In this document: positions 1 to 9,939 of the stretch, piece by piece
Layout of the letters: each line of letters starts with the position of its first letter
Position numbering within the stretch: the first letter of the stretch is position 1
Source of the DNA: Kineosporia aurantiaca JCM 3230
GTDB lineage: Bacteria > Actinomycetota > Actinomycetes > Actinomycetales > Kineosporiaceae
Reading direction: 5' to 3'
Length of the DNA stretch: 64,000 bases
Assembly: GCA_000719025.1 (NCBI GenBank)
Contig: JODP01000001.1
Coordinates: 186,001-250,000, forward strand
Program-made: the position numbers and the translations under genes
Notes under the pieces: generated by a model
Database searches by the model: none
Told to the model about the DNA's origin: nothing
Seen by the model: the letters and a program-made list of their open reading frames with translations, nothing else

Positions 1-788
1 TTCGGGCACGCCGAGCAACTGCTCGATCTGGTCCTTCGGGTCGCCCTTCGAGACGTCGACCACCTCGCAGCCGAAACTCCGGGCCTGAGCCAGTCGCTCC
101 GGAATCAGATCCGCGACGATGACCACCGACGCGCCGAGCAACTGAGCCCCCGCAGCAGCCGCCAGACCGACCGGGCCGGCGCCCGCGATGTAAACGGTGG
201 AGCCGGGTTTCACACCGGCCGAGACGGCGCCGTGATAACCGGTCGGGAAGATGTCGGAGAGCATGGTCAGGTCGGTCAGTTTGGCCCGGGCCTGATCCTT
301 GTCCGGGAAGCGGAGCAGGTTGAAGTCCGCGTACGGCACCATCACGTACTCGGCCTGCCCACCGACCCAGCCACCCATATCGACGTAGCCGTAGGCCGCG
401 CCCGGGCGGGCCGGGTTCACCGTGAGGCAGATCCCGGTCTTGCCTTCCTTGCAGTTGCGGCACCGCCCGCAGGCGATGTTGAAGGGGGTCGAGCAGAGGT
501 CACCGACCTTGATGAACTCGACGTCGGAGCCGACTTCCACCACTTCTCCGAGAATCTCGTGGCCGAGCACGAGATTCTCCGGGGCGGTGGTGCGGCCGCG
601 GACCATGTGCTGGTCGCTGCCGCAGATGTTGGTGGTGGCGACCTTGAGAATGACGCCATGATTGCATTTTCGGCCGACGTTGTCCGGATGGACGCCGGGA
701 CCGTCCTGCAACTCCAGTTTGGGATAATCGATTCGTGGACCTCGACCTTGCCGGGTCCCATGTACGCAACGCCTCTGTTGCCTGCCAT
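1..788 (-). CDS. fdhA: Zn-dependent formaldehyde/alcohol dehydrogenase, N-terminal part, frameshifted
   Basis: Medium-chain zinc dehydrogenase of the glutathione-independent formaldehyde dehydrogenase type (NAD-dependent oxidation of formaldehyde or other aldehydes). Read leftward from ATG 788 it begins MAGNRGVAYMGPGKVEVHE. The frame then shifts by one base near 727-733, after which the family sequence resumes (IDYPKLELQDGPGVHPDN, NICGSDQH, GHEILGEVVEVG, the structural-zinc region CGRCRNCKEGKTGIC, and the dinucleotide loop GAGPVGLAAA). The 3' part lies outside the window. The family assignment is secure. Whether the frameshift is real or an assembly error cannot be told here; a real one would make this a pseudogene. 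Confidence 0.8.
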
Positions 789-833
789 GCCCCCATCAGA
801 ACACGACGGATCAGGCAGAAGAAGGCAGGCAAA

Positions 834-877
834 GTACGGGATCCACCCTGCCCGAAAGGACAGGGTGGATCCCGTAC
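834..877 (-). terminator. Hairpin terminator of ispH
   Basis: A perfect 17-bp inverted repeat (arms 834-850 and 861-877, 10-base loop) lies just past the ispH stop, between ispH and the dehydrogenase start. On the minus strand the stem is followed only by a short TTT, so it is a GC-rich actinobacterial-type terminator without a strong U tract. Confidence 0.75.
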
Positions 878-890
878 CACCGAACCAGAA

Positions 891-1895
891 TCAGCCCTGT
901 CGAGAAGCTTTGGCCTTGATGTCCCGGTGCAGCTCGCGCGGCAGCGAGAACATCAGGTCCTCGTGCGCGGTGACGACTTCTTCGGTCTGCCCGTAGCCGC
1001 GCTCGGCCAGCCAGGTCAGCACGTCCTGGACCAGGATCTCGGGCACCGAGGCCCCGGAGGTGACGCCGACCGTGGTCACGCCCTCCAGCCAGGCCTCGTC
1101 GATCTCGCTGGCGAAGTCGACCCGGTAGGAGGCCTGGGCGCCGTACTCCAGCGCCACCTCCACCAGCCGGACCGAGTTCGAGGAGTTGCGCGAGCCGACG
1201 ACGATCACCAGATCGGCCTCGGGCGCGATCTTCTTCACCGCGACCTGCCGGTTCTGGGTGGCGTAGCAGATGTCGTCGCTCGGCGGGTTCTGCAGGTTGG
1301 GGAACTTCTGCCGCAGCCGGCGCACCGTCTCCATGGTCTCGTCCACCGACAGCGTGGTCTGCGACAGCCAGACCACCTTGTCCGGGTCCCGGACCTCGAT
1401 GCCGTCCACGTCGTCCGGGCTGTTGACGATCTGGATGTGCTCAGGCGCCTCGCCCGCGGTGCCCTCGACCTCCTCGTGACCGGTGTGACCGATCAGCAGG
1501 ATGTCGAAGTCGCCGTCCGCGAACCGCACGGCCTCCTTGTGCACCTTGGTGACCAGGGGGCAGGTGGCGTCGATCGTCTTCAGCAGGCGACGGTCGGCCG
1601 CCTCCCGGACGGCGGGCGACACGCCGTGCGCGGAAAAGATCACGATGGCGCCCTCGGGCACCGCGTCCGTCTCGTTGACGAAGATCGCGCCCTTGTTCTC
1701 GAGCGAGGTGACGACGTGCCGGTTGTGCACGATTTCCTTACGGACGTACACCGGGGCCCCGTGCACCTCCAGCGCTTTCTCCACCGCAACGACGGCCCGG
1801 TCCACCCCGGCGCAGTACCCACGGGGAGAGGCGAGCAGCACCCGCTTGACGGTGGCGGGCTGGGGGGCCGTGGAAGCGATGCTCGATGCGGTCAC
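891..1895 (-). CDS. ispH: 4-hydroxy-3-methylbut-2-enyl diphosphate reductase
   Basis: Last enzyme of the MEP pathway. This [4Fe-4S] reductase makes IPP and DMAPP, the precursors of prenyl carriers made by the nearby uppS. At 334 aa it has the three cluster cysteines of the family: Cys28 in PRGYCAGVDRA, Cys112 in DATCPLVTKVH and Cys210 in DDICYATQNRQ. The substrate-binding TQNRQ and conserved histidines (VHNRHVV, GHTGHEE) are also present. I chose GTG 1895, because a -10-like TACCAT (1902-1907, minus) ends 6 nt upstream and GGAG lies between; the open frame extends to 2042 but would run into xseA. It is divergent from xseA, an arrangement also seen in mycobacteria. Confidence 0.95.
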   Translation of the reverse strand: MTASSIASTAPQPATVKRVLLASPRGYCAGVDRAVVAVEKALEVHGAPVYVRKEIVHNRHVVTSLENKGAIFVNETDAVPEGAIVIFSAHGVSPAVREAADRRLLKTIDATCPLVTKVHKEAVRFADGDFDILLIGHTGHEEVEGTAGEAPEHIQIVNSPDDVDGIEVRDPDKVVWLSQTTLSVDETMETVRRLRQKFPNLQNPPSDDICYATQNRQVAVKKIAPEADLVIVVGSRNSSNSVRLVEVALEYGAQASYRVDFASEIDEAWLEGVTTVGVTSGASVPEILVQDVLTWLAERGYGQTEEVVTAHEDLMFSLPRELHRDIKAKASRQG

Positions 1896-1950
1896 GACTC
1901 CATGGTAAGTGGCTTCTCCGAACCCGTTAGCGTGGCGGGGTGATGTGCAG

Positions 1951-3207
1951 GTGAGCGATACACCCAGAAGGATCCCGGCCACGGCGGGTGACACAACCCC
2001 GGAACAGCCCTGGCCCGTGCGGCTCCTGTCGTCCAAGCTCACCGACTACGTGGCCAAGTCCCCCGCGGTCTGGGTGGAGGGACAGGTGGTGCAGCTCACC
2101 CGCAGACCTGGGCAGACCACCTGCTACCTGACCCTGCGCGATCCGGACGTCGATCTTTCCTTCAACGTCAGCACCCACGTCCGCGTGCTCGACGCGCTTC
2201 CTACCCCGCTGCAGGACGGGTCCCGCGTAGTTCTGCATGCCCGCGCCCAGCTCTTTCCCCGCCGCGGTTCGCTCAGTTTGTTCGCCGACCAGATTCGTCC
2301 TGTCGGGGTAGGTGAACTTCTGGCGCAGTTGGAACACCTCCGGCGACTACTGACTGCCGAAGGTCTGTTCGCTGCCGACCGTAAGCGTCCTCTGCCGTTC
2401 CTACCCACCGTTGTTGGTCTGATTTGTGGACGCGCGTCAGCGGCGGAACGCGACGTGGTGGAGAACGCCCGTCGACGTTGGCCCGCCGTCCGCTTCGAGA
2501 TCCGCGCCGTCGCCGTACAGGGCCCCAAAGCGGTTGAGGACGTCGTCGGCGCGTTGCGGTCTTTGGAAACGGACCAGGACGTGGATGTGATCGTGATCGC
2601 CCGGGGCGGTGGGTCGGTCGAGGATCTGCTGCCGTTCAGCAACGAGGCACTGCTGCGGGTGGTGTCGGCCTGCCGCACGCCGATCGTCAGCGCGATCGGG
2701 CACGAGGTGGACAAGCCTCTGCTCGACCTGGTCGCCGACTACGCGGCGTCCACCCCGACCGACGCGGGCAAGCGGATCGTGCCGGACGTGGAGTCCGAAC
2801 TCGAGGGCATCCAGCAGTCCCGTCGAAGGGCGGAGAACGCTTTGAGGACGCGGTTGGGCCGGGAAGCAGGGACGATTGCGGCTTTGCGGTCGCGGCCGGT
2901 CCTGGCCGATCCGCACCGCCAGCTGATGAGCCAGGTCGAACTGGTCACCGCGCAGCGGGAGCGGGCCGCCCGGGCGCTCGGCAACCGGCTCTCCCACGCC
3001 CATCAGGACGTCGAACACCTGCGGCAACGGGTGCGCGCCCTGTCCCCGATGGCCACCCTGGCCCGCGGATATGCCGTGGCCCAGGGCGCGGACGGGAAAG
3101 TGCTGCGCTCACCGGACGAGGTGACGACGGACGAGGTCGTGCGGATCCGGGTCTACGAGGGCGAGATCAGCGCCCGCGTAACGTCCTCCACCCCAACACC
3201 CTCGTGA
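1951..3207 (+). CDS. xseA: Exodeoxyribonuclease VII large subunit
   Basis: Large subunit of exonuclease VII, which degrades single-stranded DNA in both directions in repair and mismatch processing. About 418 aa: an N-terminal OB-fold (PWPVRLLSSKL, VWVEGQVVQLTRRPG), the nuclease core with the RGGGSVEDLLPFSNE and SAIGHEVDKPLLD signatures around residues 215-260, and a long helical C-terminus ending in the family GYAVAQGADGKVL segment. GTG 1951 fits homologue length; the frame is open to 1909 but that would overlap the ispH promoter. Small subunit xseB follows 66 bp downstream. The stop codon lies inside a CGTGATCATG repeat element. Confidence 0.93.
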   Translation: MSDTPRRIPATAGDTTPEQPWPVRLLSSKLTDYVAKSPAVWVEGQVVQLTRRPGQTTCYLTLRDPDVDLSFNVSTHVRVLDALPTPLQDGSRVVLHARAQLFPRRGSLSLFADQIRPVGVGELLAQLEHLRRLLTAEGLFAADRKRPLPFLPTVVGLICGRASAAERDVVENARRRWPAVRFEIRAVAVQGPKAVEDVVGALRSLETDQDVDVIVIARGGGSVEDLLPFSNEALLRVVSACRTPIVSAIGHEVDKPLLDLVADYAASTPTDAGKRIVPDVESELEGIQQSRRRAENALRTRLGREAGTIAALRSRPVLADPHRQLMSQVELVTAQRERAARALGNRLSHAHQDVEHLRQRVRALSPMATLARGYAVAQGADGKVLRSPDEVTTDEVVRIRVYEGEISARVTSSTPTPS

Positions 3208-3245
3208 TCATGCAGCTTCGCCCCGGGGCGGAACTGCCCGATCAC
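3203..3245. repeat. TGATCA-palindrome intergenic repeat, copy 1
   Basis: CGTGATCATGCAG at 3203-3215 is followed by an imperfect inverted partner around 3233-3245 (CTGCCCGATCACG). Together they form a hairpin with a CCCCGGGG centre between xseA and xseB. The TGA of xseA (3205-3207) is part of the element. It belongs to the same family as 3572-3634, 44189-44244, 50360-50424 and 57349-57424. Confidence 0.7.
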
Positions 3246-3273
3246 GGATGGAGTGGGTAGGTAGGCTCGGGCG

Positions 3274-3576
3274 GTGACTCCGCCGAAGAAAGCCACCGCC
3301 GCATCGGAAGCCCAGCCCGCCCCTGAGGTGGCGAAGGCCGAGGCCGCGGCGCTGGATGCGGAACTGGCCGAGCTCTCCTACGAGCAGGCCCGGGACGAGC
3401 TGGTCGGGGTGGTCCGGAGGCTGGAGAGCGGCGCCGAGACGCTGGAGGAGTCGCTGGCCCTCTGGGAGCGCGGCGAGGCGCTGGCCCGGCGCTGCGAGAC
3501 CTGGCTGGCCGGGGCCCAGGCCAAGCTGGACGCCCGGCTCACGCCGGCCGGCGAGGAACCGCCCGCCCCTGCGTGA
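3274..3576 (+). CDS. xseB: Exodeoxyribonuclease VII small subunit
   Basis: Small helical subunit that assembles with XseA into exonuclease VII. 100 aa with the family core LSYEQARDELVGVVRRLESG and the following TLEESLALWERGEAL; an alanine/glutamate-rich N-terminal extension of about 35 residues precedes it. GTG 3274 is preceded by a -10-like TAGGCT (3262-3267) exactly 6 nt upstream, so the gene may also be transcribed separately as a leaderless message. Its TGA (3574-3576) lies in a TGATCATG palindrome. Convergent with the PfkB kinase. Confidence 0.93.
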   Translation: MTPPKKATAASEAQPAPEVAKAEAAALDAELAELSYEQARDELVGVVRRLESGAETLEESLALWERGEALARRCETWLAGAQAKLDARLTPAGEEPPAPA

Positions 3577-3634
3577 TCATGGAGTTCCGCGACGGAAACT
3601 CCATGATCACCGGGGAAGAACTCCATGATCACGG
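3572..3634. repeat. TGATCA-palindrome repeat, copy 2, at a convergent junction
   Basis: One inverted unit (GCGTGATCATGGAGTT, 3571-3586) faces two direct units of CTCCATGATCAC. Their CCATGATCAC cores start at 3601 and 3623, 22 bp apart. The outer arms can pair into a hairpin of about 15 bp or more. The element supplies both stop codons of the converging genes: TGA 3574-3576 for xseB and the TGA complementary to 3629-3631 for the PfkB kinase. It probably also acts as a bidirectional terminator. Confidence 0.8.
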
Positions 3635-4558
3635 CCGGGTTGGGGGCCAGGCGTCCAGTTCCTTCCGGGTCGGCGGCTGGGCGCCCGGCTGCGTGCAGGT
3701 GTAGGCCGCGACCTTCACCGCGTGCGCCAGCAGTGGCCCCAGCTCGGCGGCCGACCGGGTCCGCAGCTCCCCGATGGTCGCGGGGGTGAGCAACCCGGCC
3801 CGGTCCAGCCCGTCCAACAGGCCGGCCATCAGGGCGTCCCCGGCCCCGACGGTGTCCGCCACGGTGATCTTCGGCGCCGGCACCTCGACCACGCCGGACT
3901 CCAGCACCGCCACCGCCCCCTCGCCGCCCCGGGTCAGCACCACCAGCGCCGGCCCGCTCGCCCGCCAGGCCTCGATCACCTGCAGCGGGTCCTGGCCCGG
4001 GGTGAGCCAGGCCAGGTCCTCGTCGCTGACCTTGACCACATCAGCAGCCCGGACGATCCGCTCGATCCGTTCCAGCGCGGCCCCGTGCCCGCCCATCAGC
4101 GCGGGCCGGGCGTTCGGGTCGTAGGAGATCACCGTGCGACCGGCGTTCGCCTCGACCAGCCGCAGCACGTCCTCGGCCCCCGGGGCCAGCGTGGCCGCGA
4201 TCGAGCCGGTGTGCACGGCCCGGGCCGTGCCGATGCCGATGTCCGGCGGCAAGGCCCAGTCCAGCGCGAACTCGTAGCTGGCGACCCCCTCGGCGTCCAG
4301 CCGCGCGGTCGCCGTGGACGTCGCGCCGTCGGTGATCGAGCCCTCGACCAGGCCGACTCCGGAACCCTCGAGATGCGCCCGGATCGCCGCGCCCCGCGGG
4401 TCGTCCCCGATCCGGGTCAGCAGCCGGGTGCCTACGCCGAGCCGGGCCAGGCCGAGCGCCACGTTGGCCGGGCTCCCGCCCGGGTGCTCGACGGCCGGCC
4501 TTCCGGGCGCGGTGACGATGTCGACCAACGCTTCACCGATGACCAGGACCTCGTCCAA
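3629..4558 (-). CDS. PfkB-family carbohydrate kinase (fructokinase-like)
   Basis: ATP-dependent sugar kinase of the ribokinase/PfkB family, probably cytosolic; the sugar cannot be read from sequence (fructose is the usual guess). About 309 aa from TTG 4558, chosen because GAGGAGG lies 5 nt upstream and the product then begins at VLVIGEALVDIV as in homologues; the open frame extends to 4591. Signatures: GGSPANVALGLARLG near the N-terminus and DTVGAGDALMAGLLDGL with the catalytic Asp near residue 240. The usual aromatic residue after GAGD-x is absent (GDALMAG), a common variation. A monocistronic gene convergent with xseB. Confidence 0.88.
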   Translation of the reverse strand: MDEVLVIGEALVDIVTAPGRPAVEHPGGSPANVALGLARLGVGTRLLTRIGDDPRGAAIRAHLEGSGVGLVEGSITDGATSTATARLDAEGVASYEFALDWALPPDIGIGTARAVHTGSIAATLAPGAEDVLRLVEANAGRTVISYDPNARPALMGGHGAALERIERIVRAADVVKVSDEDLAWLTPGQDPLQVIEAWRASGPALVVLTRGGEGAVAVLESGVVEVPAPKITVADTVGAGDALMAGLLDGLDRAGLLTPATIGELRTRSAAELGPLLAHAVKVAAYTCTQPGAQPPTRKELDAWPPTRP

Positions 4559-4682
4559 CGTCGCCTCCTCGCGATGCACTACGGGGCTCACAGGCTACGG
4601 CCCGGGCCGCGCGATGATCAGGGGCGGGCGTGTCCGGCCCCCCGGTTACCCATTTACCGGGCCGGGGCGCGACCATAGGGGG

Positions 4683-5303
4683 GTGACCGAGATGCCCAGC
4701 ACTCCCGCCGGCCCTCCCGTGGGCGCGGCCACCGACGTCGTCGGCTCGGCGGCGGAGCGGAGCGCGGAGCACCGCCGCAAGTCGCTCAGCACCCGCCCCA
4801 AGGACATGCTGATCTCGATGACCGTGATCGTCGGCATCGTGCTCGTGCTGCTGCTGATCGTGCCCCGCCCGAACAAGATCCCGACCCGCGACATCGACGT
4901 CGCCTCGGCGGCCCAGGGCGCGCAGAGCACGCTCGGCTTCACCCCGGTCAATCCGGACGTGCCGGCCGGGTGGACGGCGCGGGCGGCCGGCCTCGAGCTC
5001 AAGACCACCGACGACACCAACACCTGGCAGGTCACCTACACCACCCCCAGCGGCACCTACGTGGGCATCCAGCAGGCCAAGAAGCCCACCAAGGCCTGGG
5101 AGTCGCGACAGGTCACCGACGGCCAGGAGTCCGGCACCGAGTCCATTGGCGGGATCGAGTGGATCAACCGCAGCCGCACCGACCGGGGCACCACCAGCCT
5201 GGTCAACCGGGGCACCGACGGGATCACCACGGTGGTCACCGGCACCGCCGACCAGACGCAGATGGACCAGTTCGCGACCGCGGTGGCGGCAGACCTGAAG
5301 TAG
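4683..5303 (+). CDS. DUF4245 domain membrane-anchored protein
   Basis: 206 aa. A short polar cytoplasmic N-terminus (STRPKDMLISM) is followed by one transmembrane helix around residues 42-60 (TVIVGIVLVLLLIVP) and an extracytoplasmic domain of about 140 residues with the DUF4245 pattern (FTPVNPDVPAGWTARAA, TPSGTYVGIQQA, VTDGQESGTESIGG). Function unknown; the family is actinobacterial. Start GTG 4683 or ATG 4692; both give the same domain. It is divergent from the sugar kinase and tandem with the acyltransferase, but the palindromic promoter at 5343-5383 separates the latter. Confidence 0.8.
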   Translation: MTEMPSTPAGPPVGAATDVVGSAAERSAEHRRKSLSTRPKDMLISMTVIVGIVLVLLLIVPRPNKIPTRDIDVASAAQGAQSTLGFTPVNPDVPAGWTARAAGLELKTTDDTNTWQVTYTTPSGTYVGIQQAKKPTKAWESRQVTDGQESGTESIGGIEWINRSRTDRGTTSLVNRGTDGITTVVTGTADQTQMDQFATAVAADLK

Positions 5304-5342
5304 CCCGCCCGTCGCACCGACGGTCCCGGTCCCGATCAAGGC

Positions 5343-5383
5343 TTGTGTCGAGGGACCCGCTCGAGTAGACAATGTCTACTCGA
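5343..5383 (+). promoter_or_regulatory. Promoter overlapped by a TetR-type operator
   Basis: A perfect inverted repeat with 11-bp arms around a single central base: TCGAGTAGACA (5361-5371), A, TGTCTACTCGA (5373-5383). A -35-like TTGTGT (5343-5348) stands 17 bp from TAGACA (5366-5371), so the palindrome would cover the -10 box. It lies 19 bp upstream of the acyltransferase ATG, and a TetR gene follows in the same operon. Autoregulation by that TetR is my inference. Confidence 0.7.
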
Positions 5384-5402
5384 CCCGGGACCGGAGGCCG
5401 TC

Positions 5403-6065
5403 ATGCTCTTCAGGATGCTCAAACTGGTGATGGCGCCGTTCGTCCGGCTCTTCGGGCGGCCGGTGGTGACCGGGCGCGAGTACGTGCCCCGGCGCGGCCC
5501 GGTGATCCTGGCCGGCAACCACCTCTCGTTCTCCGACTCGCTGTTCCTGATCCTGGTGCTGCGCCGCCGGGTCACCTTCCTGGCCAAGAACGAGTACTTC
5601 ACCGGCCGCGGCGTCCGGGGCCGGCTGATGTCCTGGTTCTTCACCTCGGCCGGGCAGATCCCGGTCGATCGCCGACACGCCGGGCGGGCCGCGGCCTCGC
5701 TCCGCCAGGCCACCGAAATCCTCGAGCGAGGCGGCATCTGGGGTATCTATCCCGAAGGCGCCCGCTCCCCCGACGGCCGCCTGTACCGCGGCCGGACCGG
5801 GGCCGTCCGGGTAGCCCTGGCCACCGGCGCACCGATCGTCCCAGTGGTGCTGCGGGGCACCGACCGGGTGAATCCGCCGGGCACGACGATCTGGCGGCCG
5901 GGCCGGGTGCGGATCACCTTCTGCCCGCCGATGGATCTCACCGAGCACCGGGACAAGCCCCACAACCAGGCCCTGGCCCGGGAACTCACCGATCAGCTGA
6001 TGCGGATCCTGGCGGCCCACAGTGGGCAGGAGTACGTCGACGCCTACGTGACGAAGGTGAACTGA
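5403..6065 (+). CDS. 1-acyl-sn-glycerol-3-phosphate acyltransferase family protein
   Basis: PlsC-type acyltransferase that would add an acyl chain to lysophosphatidate (or a related lipid) at the membrane. 220 aa from ATG 5403, which has GGAGG 6 nt upstream. Motif I is NHLSFSD (His40, Asp45); motif III is IYPEGARSPDG. An N-terminal hydrophobic segment gives membrane association. It is directly followed by a TetR regulator whose TTG start abuts the TGA of this gene, so the two are translationally coupled and probably under the operator at 5361-5383. The substrate cannot be told from plain lysophospholipid by sequence. Confidence 0.88.
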   Translation: MLFRMLKLVMAPFVRLFGRPVVTGREYVPRRGPVILAGNHLSFSDSLFLILVLRRRVTFLAKNEYFTGRGVRGRLMSWFFTSAGQIPVDRRHAGRAAASLRQATEILERGGIWGIYPEGARSPDGRLYRGRTGAVRVALATGAPIVPVVLRGTDRVNPPGTTIWRPGRVRITFCPPMDLTEHRDKPHNQALARELTDQLMRILAAHSGQEYVDAYVTKVN

Positions 6066-6615
6066 TTGACCTTACTTGAGGATCGGCTGGTCCAGGTCGG
6101 CGTGGAGCTGCTGGAGAGCTCCGGCCCCGACCGCCTCGGGCTGCGCGAGATCGCCCGCCAGGCCGGGGTTTCCCACGGAGCCCCGCGCCGCTACTTCCCG
6201 ACCCACCAGCACCTGCTCGCCGCGATCGCCCGGTCCGGGCTGACCGATCTGGCCGCCCTGATCGAAACCGCGCTCGGCACCTCCGGAACCACCCAGGACC
6301 GGCTGGTCGCGGGCGCCCTGGCCTACGTGGGCTTCGCCGAGCAGCGCCCCGAGATGTTCCGCCTGATGTTCCGGCACGACCTGCTGACCGGCAGCGGCGC
6401 TTCGCTGCGGTCGGTCTCGGTGCCCCTGCTCGAACGGCTGATCGACGTGATCCAGAAGGGTTTTCCGGAGTTGGGCGATGCCCGCGAGTGCGCGGTGATG
6501 ATCTGGACGCACGTGCACGGCCTGGCCACCGTGGCCGCAGGTCTCACCCTGGAGCCGATGGGCCTCGAGAACGAGATCCCCTACCTGGTGGAACGGGCCG
6601 TGCGCACCCAGTTGC

Positions 6616-6626
<11 letters not shown>
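6066..6626 (+). CDS. TetR family transcriptional regulator
   Basis: 186 aa. The N-terminal TetR helix-turn-helix is clear (LGLREIARQAGVSHGAPRRYF, then HLLAAIARSGL). The C-terminal ligand-binding part resembles the TetR_C WHG-type domain (EQRPEMFRLMF, CAVMIWTHVHGLATV). The start is TTG 6066, immediately after the acyltransferase TGA. It most likely represses its own operon through the palindrome at 5361-5383; a lipid or acyl-CoA ligand would suit the neighbour but is unproven. The last 11 bp overlap the 3' end of the convergent class I fumarase gene. Confidence 0.88.
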
Positions 6627-8310
<1,684 letters not shown>

Positions 8311-8366
8311 GCACGAAATAGTAGGCACCTGACCGGACAGGTTTCACGGTCTGCCCGGGTGGTGCG

Positions 8367-9482
8367 TCACACCGGAGCGGCGACCACGCTGATCACCCGG
8401 TCGATCTCCTCGATGATCGCCCGGGTCGGCGCCCCCGAGGAGGCGATCCGGCGGATCTCCAGCAGCTTGTTCAGGGTCGCCCGGTCGGCCTGGGCCAGGA
8501 TCTCCTCGGCCCGCTTCTCGGCCAGTTCCCGTTCGGCCTGCTCCCGGGTCGCCGCCCCGCCGTTGAACAGCGTCTCCAGGGCGGCCATCAGCCGGGCCAG
8601 GACGCTGTGCACGGCGTCCGCCGCGAAGCCGCCGAGCAGCGCGATGGCCGGGCGGGCCAGTCCCGACAGCGCGTCGTCGGGGCCCAGCGGGATCAGCTCG
8701 GCGATCACCAGGCCGGCCGCCATCCCGAGCAGGATGCGCTGCAGGAAGGTGTGGTCGAACTCCGGGTCGTAGCTGCCCCGGGCGACCTCCCGGCCGGCCC
8801 GGTAGAGCGCGGTCAGGCCGGCCCCCAGCGCGGCCGCGGCGAGCAGGAAGACCTCGCGCAGCAGCAGGTCGGCGAAGGCCGGGTCGCTGTCGCCGAGCCC
8901 GGTGCCGGCACTTGCGGCCCGGGCCTGCGGAATCGCGGCGAGCAGGACGAACGCGGCCAGGAAGGCCAGCGTCGCGGCCATCAGCCAGCGCACCAGCGGC
9001 ACCGTGCTCCCGGCCGGGGTGATGCCGCCGAAGAAGCTGAACCGCTTCCCCTTCCTGGCCTGGATCGCGGCCGGACCGCTCTGACGCGGGATCCGGCCGC
9101 CGAGCCGGACCGGGCGCTTGCCCTCCCGGTAGGTGTGCAGGAGTTCCAGGGTGGCGGGGCGGGCCGGGGCGACGATCCGGCTGAGTTCCCGATGCGCCCG
9201 CACCAGGGCCTCGGTCGCCATCATCCGGTCCGCGTCGGTCGGGGCGGCGTTCCAGCCGTCCCCGTTGATCGAGCCGTTCATGCTGTTCATGCTGTTCAGG
9301 TCCACGACGGTGGGACGGTCGCGGACCGCCTCGAACATCCAGGCCTGCGGGGCCGGGGTGAGGCCCAGGTCGAGAACGTGGGCGAGCATCACCTCGACCT
9401 GACGGCGCAGGCGCTCGATCTCCTGGCCCTTACCCGCCTCGATGCTGCCGAGGGCGGTCAGTGTTGTCTCCGGAACCACCAC
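8367..9482 (-). CDS. Hypothetical membrane protein
   Basis: 371 aa, family not recognised. The N-terminal 140 residues look soluble (QEIERLRRQVEVMLAHVLDLGL) and contain a repetitive NSMNSMNGSIN stretch. Then come four likely transmembrane segments at about residues 170-190 (LMAATLAFLAAFVLLAAIP), 215-235 (FLLAAAALGAGLTALY), 252-270 (LGMAAGLVIAELIPL) and 280-300. A charged, coiled-coil-like tail follows (EQAERELAEKRAEEILAQ). It sits behind the class I fumarase on the same strand with a 56-bp gap; no functional link is evident. Possibly a membrane scaffold or stress protein. Confidence 0.65.
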   Translation of the reverse strand: MVVPETTLTALGSIEAGKGQEIERLRRQVEVMLAHVLDLGLTPAPQAWMFEAVRDRPTVVDLNSMNSMNGSINGDGWNAAPTDADRMMATEALVRAHRELSRIVAPARPATLELLHTYREGKRPVRLGGRIPRQSGPAAIQARKGKRFSFFGGITPAGSTVPLVRWLMAATLAFLAAFVLLAAIPQARAASAGTGLGDSDPAFADLLLREVFLLAAAALGAGLTALYRAGREVARGSYDPEFDHTFLQRILLGMAAGLVIAELIPLGPDDALSGLARPAIALLGGFAADAVHSVLARLMAALETLFNGGAATREQAERELAEKRAEEILAQADRATLNKLLEIRRIASSGAPTRAIIEEIDRVISVVAAPV

Positions 9483-9939
9483 GTTCCCCTTTCACAGGCT
9501 CCAATGGTGACTGAACGTAAAGGATCGGTAGCGGATTGTTTCGCATCTTTGGGGTGGCAGGAGGAAAGTAGGGTGTTCGGTCCAGACCTGTCGCCGCCCG
9601 GCCCGGGCGCCCACATTGACCCCAGGTCGCCCCATCGGCCCCGGCCGTCTTCCGAAGCCCCGCAGGTCACCGCGCACAGCGGCCGGAATGCCGACATCTC
9701 GGCGAGTCGGGATGATGGTGTCCTCAGGTAGGGGGACGCGGCTCGCGTGTCGCAAACCGGCGTGTCGGCGTGTCGCGAACTGAATCGGCACCCTCTGCGC
9801 GTTTGCCCTACCGGGCACCCGGTGGCCAACTGACGAGTCGTAGCTCACCGTTGACCGCGGGTCGCCGAACGGAAGAATCACCTTGGCCGCGCGGTAGCGC
9901 TCCAGCGGCCGGAACGAACGATGAAGAGTGAGGACGACC
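9483..9939. other. 457-bp intergenic region with no recognised gene
   Basis: This region separates the divergent membrane protein (minus) from carbonic anhydrase (plus), so it must hold promoters for both. A 74-codon open frame from GTG 9509 to 9731 has no recognisable domain and weak coding character. I call no gene here. Short direct repeats of CGTGTCG occur around 9747-9777. Confidence 0.5.

Noticed and set aside
9509..9731. 74-codon ORF upstream of carbonic anhydrase
   Set aside because: No ribosome site, Pro/Ser/Arg-rich without domain, and lies in a divergent promoter region.
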